Origin: a virus
Virus record (IMG/VR): IMGVR_UViG_3300026089_000019
Location: 1-29,771 of that record
Length of the DNA: 29,771 bases
Reading direction: 5' to 3' (one strand)
Part shown: in pieces, positions 29,253 to 29,771 of the stretch
Layout of the letters: every line of letters starts with the position of its first letter
Numbering within the stretch: position 1 is the first letter of the stretch
Notes under the pieces: generated by a model
The model's input: only the letters and a program-made list of their open reading frames with translations
Told to the model about the DNA's origin: nothing
The model's database searches: none
Made by a program: the position numbers and the translations under genes

Positions 29253-29771
29253 TTAGACGTTGTTGAAATCGGCGGCGCCGCGACCGACAGGGGTCGCGCC
29301 CAGGGCTTCACGAACCAAACCTTCGCCAGCATGGGTCATGAGAATTTGGAGGAGCACTTCGCGCTCCTCCACGCTCGCCCCGTTGAGCAAGGCGCAACGT
29401 GCGGCGGTCTCGGGCTCGATGCCGTCAACGAGCAATCCCGCCCAGGCTTCTAGCGCCCGAAAGCTCATGCCGTCCGAAAGCGTACCGCCCGAGACCGCTT
29501 CGCGGGTCACGTTGGCGGCGCCGACAAGCAGCTTTGCCAGGGCGGGCGGACAGGACGTGCGACCGATCAGAAGCTTGATCTCGGCGGCCGGCCGCAAATA
29601 GCTGACCGCGACGATGGCGCGGAAGCGCGACATGAGTGCTGAGTTCTGTTCCTGGGTGCCACCATAGCGGCCGGACACGTCGCCGCGACCGTTGGTATTG
29701 CCTGCCATGATCAGGATCACGCCAGGGGCGCAGACAATGCGCTCGCCGGTCTCGGGGACGGTGTACGCGCG
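29253..29771 (-). CDS. CobS/MoxR-like AAA+ ATPase, C-terminal part (partial)
   Basis: The frame is open at the right edge of the window; the last 172 codons are visible. The sequence RAYTVPETGERIVCAPGVIL leads into IMAGNTNGRGDVSG, the sensor-1 region (AGNTNGRGD) of the CobS/MoxR AAA+ type, then NSALMSRFRAIV with the arginine-finger region. The C-terminal lid is helical (FRALEAWAGLLVDGIEPETA, RCALLNGASVEEREVLLQIL). The Walker A and B motifs lie outside the window. AAA+ proteins of this type form rings that act on a VWA partner, encoded here 16 bases downstream. It would therefore form one chaperone unit with the CobT-like protein. Confidence 0.85.
   Translation of the reverse strand, partial: RAYTVPETGERIVCAPGVILIMAGNTNGRGDVSGRYGGTQEQNSALMSRFRAIVAVSYLRPAAEIKLLIGRTSCPPALAKLLVGAANVTREAVSGGTLSDGMSFRALEAWAGLLVDGIEPETAARCALLNGASVEEREVLLQILMTHAGEGLVREALGATPVGRGAADFNNV

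Noticed and set aside
1-29771. tRNA genes or attachment site
   Set aside because: No cloverleaf with a T-loop GGTTCGAATC-type sequence was found, and no integrase is present. The GGTTCAAACT at 26469 has no matching stems.

Overview
This window is part of a tailed-bacteriophage (or intact prophage) genome with high GC content (about 60-65% by eye). Gene families such as a DUF3309-like protein, a DUF2800-like nuclease, a DUF2815-like single-strand-binding protein and a CobS/CobT-like pair suggest an alphaproteobacterial (for example rhizobial or related) host, but the host is inferred. No integrase, tRNA, rRNA, CRISPR array or insertion sequence was seen. Terminase, portal and capsid genes are not in the window and probably lie to the left of position 1.

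Layout. Positions 1-12431 (+ strand) are a late virion block. It starts with the end of a W-x-GSAWV repeat protein, small proteins, a lysozyme-like protein and a DUF3309-like membrane protein. A tail-collar fibre, a large tail/head-closure-like protein and small proteins follow. The block ends with five genes that look like internal (ejection) proteins: one with a C-terminal S74 self-cleaving chaperone, one with a virion lysozyme domain, and three large low-complexity or coiled-coil proteins. The mix is podovirus-like. No single-subunit RNA polymerase was found, so it does not look T7-like.

Positions 12428-23483 (- strand) form a tightly packed early/replication block facing the late block. 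It encodes a family A DNA polymerase with a 3'-5' exonuclease domain, a single-strand-binding protein, a Cas4/RecB-like nuclease, an SNF2-type helicase, an HNH endonuclease, a ribbon-helix-helix regulator, a RuvC-like resolvase and many small proteins. Several are under 60 residues. Most neighbours overlap by four bases (ATGA or GTGA), which suggests translational coupling. A perfect hairpin terminator sits at 16230-16266.

From a divergent control region (23484-23736) a primase-polymerase/helicase fusion runs rightward (23737-25824). It is followed by a gene-free stretch packed with direct and inverted repeats (25825-26046), the best candidate for a replication origin, and by one small gene. 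Positions 26386-26800 are repeat-rich and mostly non-coding, ending in a bidirectional terminator. The right end (26803-29771, - strand) holds a small membrane protein, a CobT-like protein (HELQH motif, acidic linker, von Willebrand A domain) and the C-terminal part of its CobS/MoxR-like AAA+ ATPase partner.

The main unexplained signals are: a strongly over-represented octamer CCAGGACA/TGTCCTGG, four copies of which form the near-palindrome TGTCCCAGGACA; the repeat cluster next to the primase; a 44-bp perfect palindrome downstream of the CobT-like gene; and a terminator whose T-tract touches the next start codon.
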